Shown here: positions 42,948 through 54,385 of the stretch, piece by piece
Layout of the letters: each line of letters starts with the position of its first letter
How positions within the stretch are numbered: the first letter of the stretch is position 1
Origin: Mermis nigrescens
Taxonomy: Eukaryota > Nematoda > Enoplea > Mermithida > Mermithidae
DNA length: 64,000 bases
Assembly: GCA_036768485.1 (NCBI GenBank)
Contig: JAVLUZ010000705.1
Coordinates: forward strand, 62,001 to 126,000
Direction of reading: 5' to 3'
Made by a program: the position numbers and the translations under genes
Notes under the pieces: generated by a model
What the model was told of the DNA's origin: nothing
The model's database searches: none
What the model saw: only the letters and a program-made list of their open reading frames with translations

Positions 42948-43183
42948 CGCACAATCAATCAGAAGATGAAATCAGGGAGGCACAGATACGAAGAACCCGA
43001 CTGGAATTACGCCTTTTGTGCAAAATTTACTTTGCAAGAAGAGACCAAGCGGTAGAACCAACAACTGAAAAAATCTTAAAACGACAACAAGTTCGAGATG
43101 TTGATAAAATATGTCAGCAGTTCAGAGATGATAACATTTTCCAATACGATGAAAGGGTTGAAGACGACACGGATAATGATTAA
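42948..43183 (+). CDS. Candidate terminal exon of a plus-strand gene, charged coiled-coil-like tail
   Basis: After a 3' splice-site-like cttgaattttag the frame is open for 78 codons without any Met and ends in TAA at 43181. It reads HNQSEDEIREAQIRRTRLEL, RLLCKIYFARRDQAVEP, EKILKRQQVRDVDKICQQF and ends YDERVEDDTDND. The composition is strongly charged and helix-like, and codon usage looks coding. I suspect, weakly, a relative of the C-terminal region of the SAGA subunit Ada3 (SEDE motif, then an EL-R and a QxVR-xD pattern), but this is from memory. No upstream exon was found, and 43098-43361 in another frame is a shadow. It is the only plus-strand exon candidate near the fusogen gene. Confidence 0.45.
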
Positions 43184-43389
43184 GATAATTGCTGCAAAAG
43201 AAGTTTTGAGTATTTTCTTGACTGGAACATTTTATAAGGACGTCACGATAATCAGATCCTATACTGTCTCCTATAAGAAACCTGCATTTTTGAATATGGC
43301 TCATATGGAACTCGATTCGATTTACTTTGATTTTGTGACAATTCAAAAAAGGCCGAGCTGATGGAATCAATATATGTGCAATTTCATTA

Positions 43390-43795
43390 TAGTTTCCACA
43401 AGGGCGACACGCAAGGGGGCGGGAGGAGCGGCCGCCCCACCCCCTCAGCCGAGAAAAAAATTTTGGGAAGGTAAAATAGTGCAAGGAAAATAACAAAAAT
43501 CGGCACTTCTTATCGGAAAATCTCATTATTTTCGGCGCTTCGCGTCGTAAGATCGTTATTCACCATAATTTGGGCCCATGCGCAGCCAAAAAAGTCATTT
43601 TTTCATAGCCTATTTGTGGAGAGAATGAATTTTTCCGGAAAGTTTGAATTTTATGAGCTTAATGGATGAAGCTTGTTCGAAAACGTCAGAAAATGCAATT
43701 TGTTTTGTGCCTAGGTGGACGCACCCCGAAATATAGGGTTACCAATTTTGGACCCAGCCCCTTAAAAATCCTGCGTATGCCCCTGAGTATCCATA
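43390..43795. repeat. Dispersed repeat, GGGCGG...GCCCCTGAG type
   Basis: Relative of 54010-54385 and 7567-7781. Shared blocks include CAGCCGA-AAAAATTTTTGAA, GGTAA-ATAGTGCA, ATAATTTTGGCCCA-GCGCA and GAGTTTTATGA-CTTAATG. It contains a diverged GC hairpin (GGCGCTTCGCGTC at about 43533). Confidence 0.7.
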
Positions 43796-44484
43796 TTTTT
43801 TCTTTGTATTAAATTATTCATTCCGAGTGAATAGAAGAGTTTAATTCACAACTATGTATATACATGACGTTGATTTCAAAATTTTCACATGCACTTTTAG
43901 ACATAGGCGCAGAGTAATGTAGATTGTAATAGTGAGTTCGAACCACAATAGCCTACTCTCGAATTGTAGTCCAGTGTTTATAAGGCTTGTTTATATTTCT
44001 TAGACCGTGTTCGAAATAAAAGATGCGACGTAGTCTGGAAAGCTATATGTACATATTTGAATTAAAGTAATTCTAAAGTTTTATTGCCCCGAAATATATA
44101 AAAACATATATGTACCAGCAAGTAAAGCACGAGATAACTTAAAATTCAGTTCACTGGATTGAATATGGTGGAAAATTAATTTTGTGTCCATGCCGAATTA
44201 TTCCGTCTAATAACGTCTCTGCCAGATATGCACGTAGGAGGGGATTTGGGAAGGAGGGGTCCCTGACCCCCAGAATAGAAAAATGGAAAATTTTGTGAGA
44301 AAATGAGGCGAAATGAAGGCCAAAAACGGATGAAAATTGAAAATTTCCTTCAAAAATGCTTCAAATCGACCGGAAACTGTGGATAACGTAGTTATAATGC
44401 CATTTTAGCGCTTATACCAGTTTTTGAGGTCATTTTGGCCCTGTTTTTTACACCAGTGCACTAAGTTGTTAACTTTAAAAACCT

Positions 44485-44718
44485 GGAGCTGTTTCATATA
44501 ACTTCGTGCATTAATTGTTAAACCATCTCCGAGAATAAGCTGACAGATTGCGGTTATAGCATTGATCTGATATATAATTATTGTAACCCCAGGATTACTG
44601 ACGAAGCAAATTCATAAAATTTATGCACGAAGTTATGTGAAACAGACTATAGTTAGGCATACTGTAGCCTTCAAAGAATTTAATTAAAAAGCTCTCGAAT
44701 AAATGAAACAGACTATAT
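44485..44718. repeat. TATAGTCTGTTTCA-family MITE followed by a right-end fragment of the long subfamily
   Basis: 44485-44651 is a short-subfamily copy (left end eroded to GAGCTGTTTCAT, right end GTGAAACAGACTATAG). 44671-44718 matches the right 50 bp of the 24028-24572 element (CTGTAGCC through GAAACAGACTATA). Confidence 0.8.
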
Positions 44719-45258
44719 ATAGTTCAATGCTACACTCGATCCGATATCAGGAGTGAACTGCATCAGTACCAGGACAAAAGTGGCTATGTGCATACATATG
44801 TATATCAATCTTTACTTTTTGAGAGAAATGGCTTTGAAATTTATTTACGCGTATCGTTTGTGTGTGTAATCATCTATTCAACTTTTCGTATATCATTTAT
44901 TATTAAACTTTTAAATCTAATCTTTTTTTGCAATATATTTTTTTAATTTTCGTATGTATGTATATGACACCTCTTTAAGTCTATTTTGCCTAAAAGTGGA
45001 TATAGCCACTTTTGTCCTAGTAGCGATATATGTACGCATAATTTATCGAACAAACAAAGTTAAAGAAAGCGTAACGAAGCAAAGCACACTATTATCACAA
45101 TTCAACACAGAAATATCGAAAGCGATAATAATTGAAAGTCATTTATAAGATAATCCGAGTCAGAGAGTTCCACTTAGCTTAAGTAAGAGAGCGCAATCGT
45201 GCTCTAACGATTTGCATATAGCTCTACGCACCGATAAAAGATACTTTAAAGCTTTCCA

Positions 45259-45656
45259 TCAAATTCTTTTCGCAGCCGATCCTTTTGTACACGTAGTTAT
45301 CTTAAGCAGAGGCAAAAGGCATCGTCTAACTATTATAATTAACACAAGCGACGCGGCGATGTAGAAAACCACTTCAGTAATTAATGCTAACGCGCCAGCT
45401 GTGCTATTTATGCCCTTGAACCATTGCATTGGGTTCAGGTGACGTAGAAAATCGTAGAACGCGATTTCGTTGCAATTAGGACACTCACCAGTGGCCCGAT
45501 TCCACTCGTACGGCGTCTTGAACCACTCTAAAACTTTATAATCAAATTCTAACCAGTGACACACTTCCTCGTCTTGCATTTCTGTTGGATGAATGCAGGT
45601 GTATCGCGACGAATTGATAGCGGCAGGCAGCAGTAGGATCGTATTAAATTCAGCTT
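45259..45656 (-). CDS. eff-1: Fusogen exon 5 (juxtamembrane, membrane segment, short tail)
   Basis: It begins after tgtcttag with EAEFNTILLLPAAINSSRYT. Then CIHPTEMQDEEVCHWLEF and WNRATGECPNCNEIAFYDFL lead to the membrane segment ALALITEVVFYIAASLVLII. The cytoplasmic tail is RRCLLPLLKI through GSAAKRI and stop. The short tail and Cys-x-x-Cys pair match the family's C-terminus. Confidence 0.88.
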
Positions 45657-48600
45657 CTAAGACAAATAGTTAAAAAACGGAATAAAACTATTTCAGAAGG
45701 ACAAATAAAGTGCTCTAGTGGCATTAGAAAGTGAAGGTCGTTCTGTTCTAGAACGATGCTTATTTTCATAATTTAAACGAAAATTGAAACAAGAGAATAA
45801 TTTACGCATTTTTACTTTAGTGAATGAAAAAGTGTCAAAAACTTGCAATTTTTTATGACTGATATTTTCTATTTATAGAAATTAGGCTATTTGTATTGTC
45901 TGTTTTGATGATATCAGCTTTTATCAAGAAATAACCATAGAAAACTGATGTATACTACGTAAGAAATGAAAAGTCGAGACTTGACCAAGGGTATTACGGA
46001 TAATGCAACGACGCACTTCGATCTAAACTAACGTAAAAATCTTGGAATCTCTAAAAAGTTAAAAATTATGCGAAATTTGAGATATTTGATTTCCATCGTT
46101 CCTTTTTAACTAATACTAAATGACTTATAATTTTTGAAGCTAATGTATGCATATGTCTGGTTCTTACCATCGTGTATTTCGACATAAGAACTGAATGCCA
46201 TGTCAGATTCGTGCTTATTTTCATTCCTATACACAGCACCAATCAAAGTCCCTTTCGCGCCAAAGTAGGTTAGGTTTAAAAATCTATTAGAGAATTTGTC
46301 CAATTGGATTCGTCCGCGGAAATCCGTCAATCTTGATTTGTGATGGAAAAACGTCAGGTCAACGGCGCTTCTTAGGCTGAGGTGAAGAGAAACAGGAGGA
46401 GAGTCGGAATTCAGCACCACAACCCTCCGTTCACTAACATTGCCCTCAACATAAGCTTTGGCTATCCATAATTGCTCGTCTTCTACTGGATGACCTTTAA
46501 AACGGTAACACTTCTACATATAATATAAGCACTAAAAAAAGAATGAAAATTAATGCCAAACATAGTTATTTCATTTTAAAAAATTATTCAAATTATTTTT
46601 GTGACAAAAATTCTTATTTCATTAAGTAGGTACTAAATTCTTGATGCGTCTTCGGTACCATTATAGCCTTTCCCAAGTTAAGCTTAGATGCCTCGACTTA
46701 AAAACGGATTTTTTCGATTACCTTCGTCTTTTTTCTCATAAACAAATTTAATTCAACAAAGTGCTGATTTAGCTGTTAAAACTTGAAGAAATATAATTTT
46801 TATATAGCTTTATAATTCCATAAATTATAGTCTATCTTCTTTGCGTCTTTTTTAAAACTTTTTACAGACATTAAGACGAGAGCTTGTGGCACTTGTGGAA
46901 AATTAAATCGTAATTATGGAAATATTTATGTAGTTTATGTTAGTTGAAAAATCCTAAACGGAAAGCAAGCTTACTTAAGAGAATAATATAAATAAATAAA
47001 ACTAGCTTATTTTTGCATAATTATTAAATAACACGACAATTCACATCGCACTTGCTCATACTTTCCTGATAGCTGCTTAATTAAAATTTTTTGTATATAT
47101 TACGAAATCTTACTTATAGTCTGTTTCATTTAACTTTCCGGTTTTCTTTAAATTTTTCCGCGAAAATCAGGCTACAAAAAGTGGTTTAAAATTTTGATGC
47201 AGTAATGCGGCTTAATAATGACATACGTTTTTATATGATTCGATATACTGTAGAATATCTATTTACCGCACTTGTTTAAAACGCTTTTGTAGTCACTTTA
47301 ATTTTTTTCAAAAACCTCAAAGCTATAGTCTGTTTCACACAAGTTTGGTCAAAAATTTTAAAACTATCTCCGACAATAAGCTGACAGATTGCGATTATAG
47401 CATTTATCTGATATATAATTATCGTAACCCTCGGCTTACTGTCGATGAAAAATCTTAGAATTTATGCACGAAGTTATGTGAAACAGACTATAAATGAAAT
47501 AGACTATAGATTCTTGTCAAATTCCTAAAAGAATTTAACAAGAAAATAATCATAGTGCTAAATCAAAGTTTGCGCGCACATACCCAGGTAAACAGAGTGG
47601 TCTTTTAACGCATCTGTCATGAAGTATTCTGCATTGTAGTTCTCTTGATATTTCTGATCTTTGCAATTTTCAATCTCGGCATGATGAGCATCCTGCAGTT
47701 TTATCCAGCCATTTCTTATCGTCCACCGTCCTTCTTCCAGCCTGAACCATCCAAGCTTTTCTACGCTCCATTCGTAAAGCTCGTTCAATGGAGGGCCTGT
47801 CTTCAGTGATTGACTATTGACGTATGAATCTGAATTCCGTTGTTCCAAAACTGGGAGCTCGTAGAAATACATCGCTTCCTTTAGCTGATAATGAGGCTTC
47901 ATTGCGTTGACAGTGAGCTCTATCTCGTTGTTCGCTATATTAATGTTAAGCTGCTTGTTCAAAGGACTCTGTATGCAAAAATAGAAGACCGTTATGGCTG
48001 CTTTTGAAACAGAAACTATAAAATACTATAGACTGTCAGACTTAATTTTCTTAGAATTGAATACGCTATAGGGTAATGTTTGCAAATAGTCAAAAGCATA
48101 CATGAGCAGCAGAACAATATTTGGGAGTCTGGGTGGTGTAAAAGCGGCAAAAATCCAAAAAAACATGCCAAAAATTCAATTCTGGGGGTCTATCGATTTT
48201 TGGGGAATCCAATGGATTCTGGGGGTAACCATCCAATCCCCACACTTATGTGTATTCAAAGGTGTTAGAAAAAATATAAGGATGATTTTATTTATATAAT
48301 ATTTCTGACATTTATTGGTTTATCCGTTCAGAAACTTTCTTTGAAATCAGATGTGAAAAGTTTGAGAAAAGCTTTCTTCATGTGCTTGAGATTATTAAGA
48401 AATCAAGCACGAAACTTGTTAAATTAGTGCTTCAGCGCTGATAAGCCTTTTCAGAAAATTGACTTTCGTCAAACTGAATCCGGCAGAATCAGCAATTTAT
48501 AAATAATAGAACAGGCTTCGCCGCATGACACATTGAAATTGCAACAAAAAAATCTGAAAAACGACGCCTTAAATTTGTCAGACAAATTCAGCGCTGCTAT

Positions 48601-51600
48601 GCAACTTTTCTGCTTTATTTGAAGGTATTTATTTAGCACAGCTTTCAACCGTTTTTAATTACAGTCTGGTTTTTTTAACCCTACTTGACAGTGTCTGTTT
48701 CCTTTCAGCGGCACCCTCAAATTATAACTGAGATTATATGATTCAATATTGTGTAAGGAAAATAAATTTGTTAAACACTATGCTTCGTAAATCCTAAGAC
48801 AATAAACAAAAGGTGGAAAAATTCAAGTATTTATGCAATCAAACAATATTTCTTCGGACTTTTTTTCTTTATTTCTTAGAACTCAGTCAGCACCACAATT
48901 GTACAGCATGGTCAGTCTTAGGGGTCAAGCTGACAAAGAGGGTCGCTTAAGAAAATTTTTAGAGCTAGAATGATCTTAAATTTAACAAAAACGAGAAATT
49001 TGCTTAAAAACTACTTTAATTGATGGTTTCAGTTGATTTGAAGCACTTTTGCGAGATAGTTGGATTTTTTCTATTTTGAATTTTTAAAAGTTTTAAAACT
49101 TAACTTTCTCATATTTTTCCCAGAGAATTTTTGTTTTTGTTCTTACGGTGTAGACCATATATGCACAGCATGGTTGGTCTAGACGAGGGGTAAGCCGGTC
49201 TTGGGGATGACATATGCTTTTTTTGGTCAAAATGACATGGAGAACTGATGCTCAAACAGCGTTAAAGGTATATTAATCTTCAGTTTTTGGTCAATTTAAG
49301 GCACTTTCGAAGAAAATGTTTCATTTCCATTGATTTTAGGCTTCATTTTGCCTTATTTTTTTCAGACAAGTTTCCATTTTCCCGTTCTGAGGATCTAAAC
49401 CCCAACCCCACGTGCATGCCTGGCTTAGACTAGACCCCATCCCCTCACATGTACATCTGCATGCAGTACAATAGTCCGTTTCACATGGCTTTGGGCTTGA
49501 ACTCTAAAACTCTCAACGACAGAAAGCTGACAGATTGCAATGCGTTGAGGTCCATAATTACTGTAAAATGTTGTAAAAAAAGTCATGAAATTTATGTTCA
49601 AACTTATGTGAAACAGACTATAGGCAATTAAAAAAGCACGAATAATTCTTATACATTACCTGTATGATCTGGAAATCGATGAGAATCATTTCTTTGGATT
49701 TGGACACTCTAAACAACTTGTATCCTATTTCAGCCACAGCCTCGGGTTGTCCAATATAGACTGCAACGAATCTTAAGTTTTTGTAAGGCGTAACTGTAAT
49801 CTGAAAAGTATAAACGATAAATTCGAAGCAGATCTTTTTTCATAAAGCAAATAAAAAATAACATTTTCCTTGAGTTAATGCGTTTGTACTGGTCGGGCAT
49901 GTTTAAGTATCTTATATATCTGAGTGTTCAACAATAATTCTAAAAATTAACTTCAGAAACCAAAATATCTCAACAGCTCAATTCAGGATTTAATCAATCT
50001 TTATAATAAAGCCATGCTATATTAATTTTTATCAGCCTGCACATTAATCGTTTTAAAGTAGAAGACAAAAGAAAGTTTGCAATCTTCTGATACTGCAGCT
50101 CGACACATTGCAGATTATTGAGATAACGTCGATCATCAGTAGAGATTTCAAGTGAATAGACAAACGAACAAATTTTGAAAAAAGGCAGGAAAATAAATTT
50201 TTCGAATGAACATCCATAGAAAATAGATTTCCGAAATACAAATAAGGCAAACTCAATTACGTTATAAATACATCATATTTTTGAATAACGAATATTTGTT
50301 AAACTACGATGTGCTTAACATGTACGAGGTACAGGGATCCGTTTTAAGTTAATCATGGCTATCGAAAATTCGAAGATTTTTTACACTTTACTCTTAGGGT
50401 GAGAATTGGTGGGAGGTTGAGAGTATAGAACATAGATGCACAGATGAACTAATCTGGGAGGGTCAGCCGGTCTGAGGGGGTTAAAAATTGAGCTTTTCTG
50501 GGCAAAAATGACCTCAAAACTGGTATAAGGGCTAAAATAACGTTAAAACTACGTTATTAAAATCACTGGTCAATTCAAAGCCCTTTTGAAAAATATTTTC
50601 AATTTTCATCCATTTTTGGCCTCTATTTTGCCACATTTCCAACAGAAAATTTCCAATTTTTTATTCTGGGGTGTAGACCCCCACAGCCCCCTCACATGCA
50701 TGTCTAGTCTAGACGCCACGAGAATCCGGTAGACCCCCAAAATCGATAAGCCTCCAAAATTGAGTTGTTGACATATTTTTTCTGGTATTTTTGCCAGTTT
50801 TACGTCACTCAGGCATGCATAATTCGGCTGTTGCCCATGTGTTACCTTTTCTTTTCAAATTTGATCTGAGCGACAAGCCTTATGTAAAATTCCAGTAGGA
50901 TAACAATTTACTATTTCTCAGTACTCCTGTTACAAAGATGAATGATTTGGCTTTTACTCGACAGCATAGCTCGGCTTCGTCCCCCAGCTGGCATCCTTTG
51001 GCCACTTGATGAGGGTGGTAGGTCGTGGCGCAAACGTTTTCGATAGAATCTGTACAATTTTTGTAGTTGAATCCAATCGTGCAAATGTTTTCGCCCCCTG
51101 GACAATCGCAAAGACATTGCGACTTTAGCATAGGCACACCGAAAACATATTTTTGTCTGATAGGATGAAAATGCATCAATTTCCTGTATTCTAATACGTA
51201 GATAAAGGAATTATTAGCGACGTTGATATGATTAAGTTGCGACTGAAAGCCTGATTCGATAGTCCAATTCATCTTCAATTCTTTCTCCACTGCAACATCG
51301 CCATTCTGAGGTGATAACGTTTGATTTCGTTTTGTAGACATTGCTTTCCGTTTCGAATTTTCGTTTTTGTCTTCTCTGAAATTCACTTCAAAACAGGTAA
51401 TTTCTCTCAATCCTAAATCAAGAAGAAAATTGGTAGATAAAATCAATTCATCCGCCGAGCTATCGGACGAATGGCCCACTGATCGCCTTGCCGCATGTCC
51501 AGTTAATGGGTAAGTTTTCGTACAGAATGGTAATTTGTACGAATTTTCGTAATGATACAATTTATTTTCTAATCGGACGACACGACATAATTCTAGTTGT

Positions 51601-51641
51601 ACGATGTGCCAAACCGCAATCAGTTCAATAAGCGTATACAT
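45259..51641 (-). CDS. eff-1: EFF-1/AFF-1-type cell-cell fusogen (fusexin), five exons, apparently complete
   Basis: EFF-1 and AFF-1 are single-pass surface glycoproteins that act on both partner cells to merge somatic plasma membranes. Their ectodomain has the three-domain fold shared with other fusexins. Exons 50934-51641, 49660-49800, 47584-47968, 46168-46494 and 45259-45656 join in frame at GT-AG borders to 653 codons including stop, near the 589-658 residues of the worm proteins. The ATG at 51641 has an in-frame TGA upstream and opens a hydrophobic signal-like segment, then KLPFCTKTYPLTGHAARR. Other marks: a cysteine-rich CLCDCPGGENICT block, ELCCRVK, the GWFRLEEGRWTIRNGWIKL block, a GECPNCNEIAFYDFLRHLNP juxtamembrane block, one membrane segment and a 20-residue basic tail. 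Several N-glycosylation sequons are present. The choice between eff-1 and aff-1 cannot be made here; family membership is from remembered motifs. Confidence 0.85.
46168..46494 (-). CDS. eff-1: Fusogen exon 4
   Basis: 327 nt, phase 1/1. The acceptor ttttaaag|G completes Gly to give YLGHPVEDEQLWIAKAYVEG. Then come VVVLNSDSPPVSLHLSLRSA and a DFRGRIQLDKFSNRFLNLTY strand-rich stretch. Sequons NVS and NLT are present. The donor GATG|gtaaga is strong. Confidence 0.86.
47115..47507. repeat. Nested TATAGTCTGTTTCA-family MITEs in fusogen intron 3
   Basis: The outer element has left end TATAGTCTGTTTCATTTA at 47115 and right end AAATGAAATAGACTATA at 47507. Inside its right part a complete short-subfamily copy occupies 47334-47492. 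It is one family member inserted into, or next to, the terminus of another, within the intron between fusogen exons 3 and 4. Confidence 0.8.
47584..47968 (-). CDS. eff-1: Fusogen exon 3 (GWF/WTIRNG block)
   Basis: 385 nt, phase 0 in and 1 out, acceptor gcatacag and donor CTGG|gtatgt. It contains NELYEWSVEKLGWFRLEEGR, WTIRNGWIKLQDAHHAEIEN and CKDQKYQENYNAEYF, the block I consider most diagnostic of the EFF/AFF family. Confidence 0.87.
48900..49430. repeat. Two ATGCACAGCAT-family copies in fusogen intron 2
   Basis: 48900-49135 begins TTGTACAGCATGGTCAGTC. 49150-49430 begins ATATGCACAGCATGGTTGGT and ends at the ACCCCAACCCCACGTGCATG block. They have the same orientation and are diverged. Confidence 0.7.
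49470..49622. repeat. TATAGTCTGTTTCA-family MITE abutting fusogen exon 2
   Basis: Left end ATAGTCCGTTTCACATGG, right end TTATGTGAAACAGACTATAG, interior CTGACAGATTGCA. It ends only 37 bp from the exon 2 donor. Confidence 0.85.
49660..49800 (-). CDS. eff-1: Fusogen exon 2
   Basis: This 141-nt, phase 0/0 exon is too short for ordinary ORF calling. After acttttcag it reads ITVTPYKNLRFVAVYIGQPE and AVAEIGYKLFRVSKSKEMIL, and ends at CAG|gtaatg. The joined sequence continues the beta-rich ectodomain straight after the CCRVK motif. Confidence 0.87.
50934..51641 (-). CDS. eff-1: Fusogen exon 1 (signal peptide and first cysteine-rich region)
   Basis: 236 codons, phase 0. Signal-like MYTLIELIAVWHIVQLELC, then KLPFCTKTYPLTGHAARRSV. 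It contains a basic Ser/Lys/Asn-rich linker near residues 95-115. The cysteine cluster CLCDCPGG...CTIGFNYKNCT...VCATTYHPH and GCQLGDEAELCCRV follows. Sequons include NWT, NNS and NCT. The donor is ATCTTT|gtaaca; reading through it soon meets a stop. Confidence 0.87.
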
Positions 51642-51836
51642 TGTGAGAATAAATTTGATTCAGCAAATCGCATTGAAATTGACGTAAGTAAATATCTGGA
51701 CATAGACATACATACGTGCATAACGTATGAAAACGAATTACAACTCAGAATACTTAAAAACAGATTTAAAATAAGTGTTTCTAAAGATATATTTATCCAT
51801 TTCTCAACTCCATATGAAAGTTTTATCATTTATATA

Positions 51837-52829
51837 CAGTGTCGCTCAAAAGTTTAAGCACTCCTACGCAAAATCGCATTTTAGCATTTATTAGTTATTT
51901 TTCTGCACTAATAGGAGTAAAACTGACTTGACACACTTGGAGTGACTTTTATATAAATTCTGGACATAATTTCATGCATTTACATAATTTATAAAGTAGT
52001 AGGACCACCTTTTGTACCAACAGTAGCCTGGAAAAGCAAACCCCCACAAAATACGCTATTTCTTCAAGCTATTCACGTTCAATGGACTTCAAATATTCAT
52101 CAGCTTTGTTTTCATTAATTCTTTTCGATTTTGGACGAAAGTTTTGTTTAATTAGTATCTATTTCATAATATGCCATAAAATTTCAATCAGATTTTAGAC
52201 ATTTGATTGGAATCACATGTCAACTAATGACTTCATTTTGAAAGTAAAAAGTTTCATTGACACTATGCACTGCTTCATGTTTTAAATTGTTTTCTCATAG
52301 TGAAATCCATTTTTTATTGATTCCTGCTGAGCGCTCTAGACTTAATGCTTCCTTAAATGTTCTTCTAGGAAATTAAAGTAAGTGATTTGCAGTAAATTTG
52401 GATACCTTATTCAGGACGGGAACCAAACGTTTCATATCGTATTAAAATCCCGTATTAAAATGGGTCAGCCTCCTCTATACTTAAACATGATTATTGTATC
52501 TTTGCCGGGTCGCTAAGGAACAGTAATTATTGACTTTGGTGTAAACTAATTGAATTTTGATTCATCCATAATTTTTCATAAGCCAATTTAATTGACTAAA
52601 CATGAATGAAAGTAAAGCAATTCTTGTCAGAAATATATACATTTTTTGCTCTTTTACGCACAAAGAATTTATTGGAACGCGAAATAAATATGATAATTCG
52701 ATTATCCACCTAAGAAAATACCAAGAAGCTAATCGCACACGTTGACAACCGGATGAGATTGTACTAGATCGCTAAAACAATTCAACTATACGTAAACTGT
52801 AGGGATGCTTAAACTTTTGAGTGGCACTG
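51837..52829. mobile_element. Degenerate Tc1/mariner-like transposon, about 993 bp
   Basis: Terminal inverted repeats CAGTGTCGCTCAAAAGTTTA and (from the right) CAGTGCCACTCAAAAGTTTA are flanked by TA on both sides, the Tc1/mariner target duplication. The interior on the minus strand preserves only faint transposase-like stretches (KSDWNFMAYYEID, where Tc1 proteins have SPDLNPIENLW) broken by stops. It is inactive and sits about 195 bp upstream of the fusogen start codon. Confidence 0.85.
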
Positions 52830-54009
52830 TACATACTTTAAATAATTGTAAGAATGAAAAGTATTAAAAACGGATTAGCGGAGAACAAGTGAAACAAAGA
52901 ATAAATAATTCAAATTTTGCTGAAAAAAAGAGAAAACGGCTAAAATTAAAAAATCTATGATTAATCGATTATTGGATGCTGTACCAATAATATCAAACGA
53001 AAAGCAACTAACGCTAAACTAACTCAATCTTTGGATATGATCCGTTGTGCTGTACATAAGTATACAAATATGTAACAGACTGCATTGCAATGCTTCAAAG
53101 TGGATAAAAATTTATTTGAGAGCTTTCCGGAAATCTTTTTCCAAAATAAGACTGAGTCATTTAAAAATCCTATTTCATGGTACCAATATCATAGAAAGGG
53201 GAAGATAAAATGTTAAAAGCTGTTTCATGAATAGCAAATAATTAAACAACAATGCGATTTTCTTGTTATGCGCTCATGTGCTTTGAAAAACAATTTTCTG
53301 AGAAATGCGCTTAGAGCACAATAATGCAGCACTTGGAATCTTATTCGTTAGTAGTACTGAATTGAGGTTGATCTCTAACACAACGATTAAGATTATACAT
53401 CTAAGCGGAACTTTAAGAATTTTTTATCCTCCAACTGATTAACGTTATCTAAAAACATAAAGTTATAAACCATTCTTACATAAATTTGCCATATGCTTCT
53501 TATTGTAAGAATCCAGAGAGCACAGCGCTTTGATTTTCAGAAAATATAATTAAATATTAAATTTCGCTCTAGTTTGGATGACTCCACTTAATATGAAGCT
53601 TTCAAATTATACTTACGGTATTGTCTAACTTTAATCTCTTTTGTCATCATTCACGTATTCAACATCAAATCCGGGTCCGCAAAACTTGATTATTGCAATA
53701 AATTTTAATGAAGGCTAGTTTTGAGATTCAATAGGAAAGTATAGGTTAATCGGGCACTCTTCAAAAGCAACGCGCCAAAAGGTTTATTTGTTTTATGGAT
53801 AATCCTTTATTCTAATAACCAAATTGAAAAGAATCAACTTATTCATCTAGATCGGCTGACACGAATTTCATTGAAAAGTTTAACATAAAAAACGTGTAGC
53901 TTTAAAGAATAGTAATTACTACTTTAACTTTCTGCAGAAACCTCGAAGTTTGTTAATTCATTAATGTGCAATGGAGAAAACACAAAGGATACAAAATTGC
54001 TACTCATCA

Positions 54010-54385
54010 GGACCTTATTTAAAGTAGGCGGGGGCGGCTGCTAACTACCTCAGCCGAAAATTTTTTTGAAAGAGTAAGATAACGCACGGAAAGATGGAAA
54101 AATCGCATGTCTTTGTCAAAAAATCTTCATATCTACAGTGCTTTACACCAAATTTGAAGTACTGTCTATAATTTTGGCCCAAGCGCAACTAGAAAAAGGC
54201 ACTTTTTAATAGTTTTTGAGTGAAAAAATATTTTCCAAAAAAGTTCGAGTTTTATGATCTTAATGAACAGAGCATGTCGAAAATGTCGAAAAATGCGGTT
54301 TTTGCGAGCTAACGACGAATTTTTTAACGGTAAAACCCTTTTTATGTTGGGTCTGCCCTTCTTCTTGGCCGAATGCTGGATACGG
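54010..54385. repeat. Dispersed repeat ending in CTGGATACGGGCCTG
   Basis: Collinear with 43390-43795 and, more loosely, 7567-7781. It starts GGCGGGGGCGGCTG and ends GAATGCTGGATACGGGCCTG. Confidence 0.7.

Noticed and set aside
45259..51641. Endogenous viral envelope gene
   Set aside because: The gene has four introns, family-specific cysteine and WTIRNG blocks, no viral neighbours and no long terminal repeats; a host EFF/AFF fusogen fits better.
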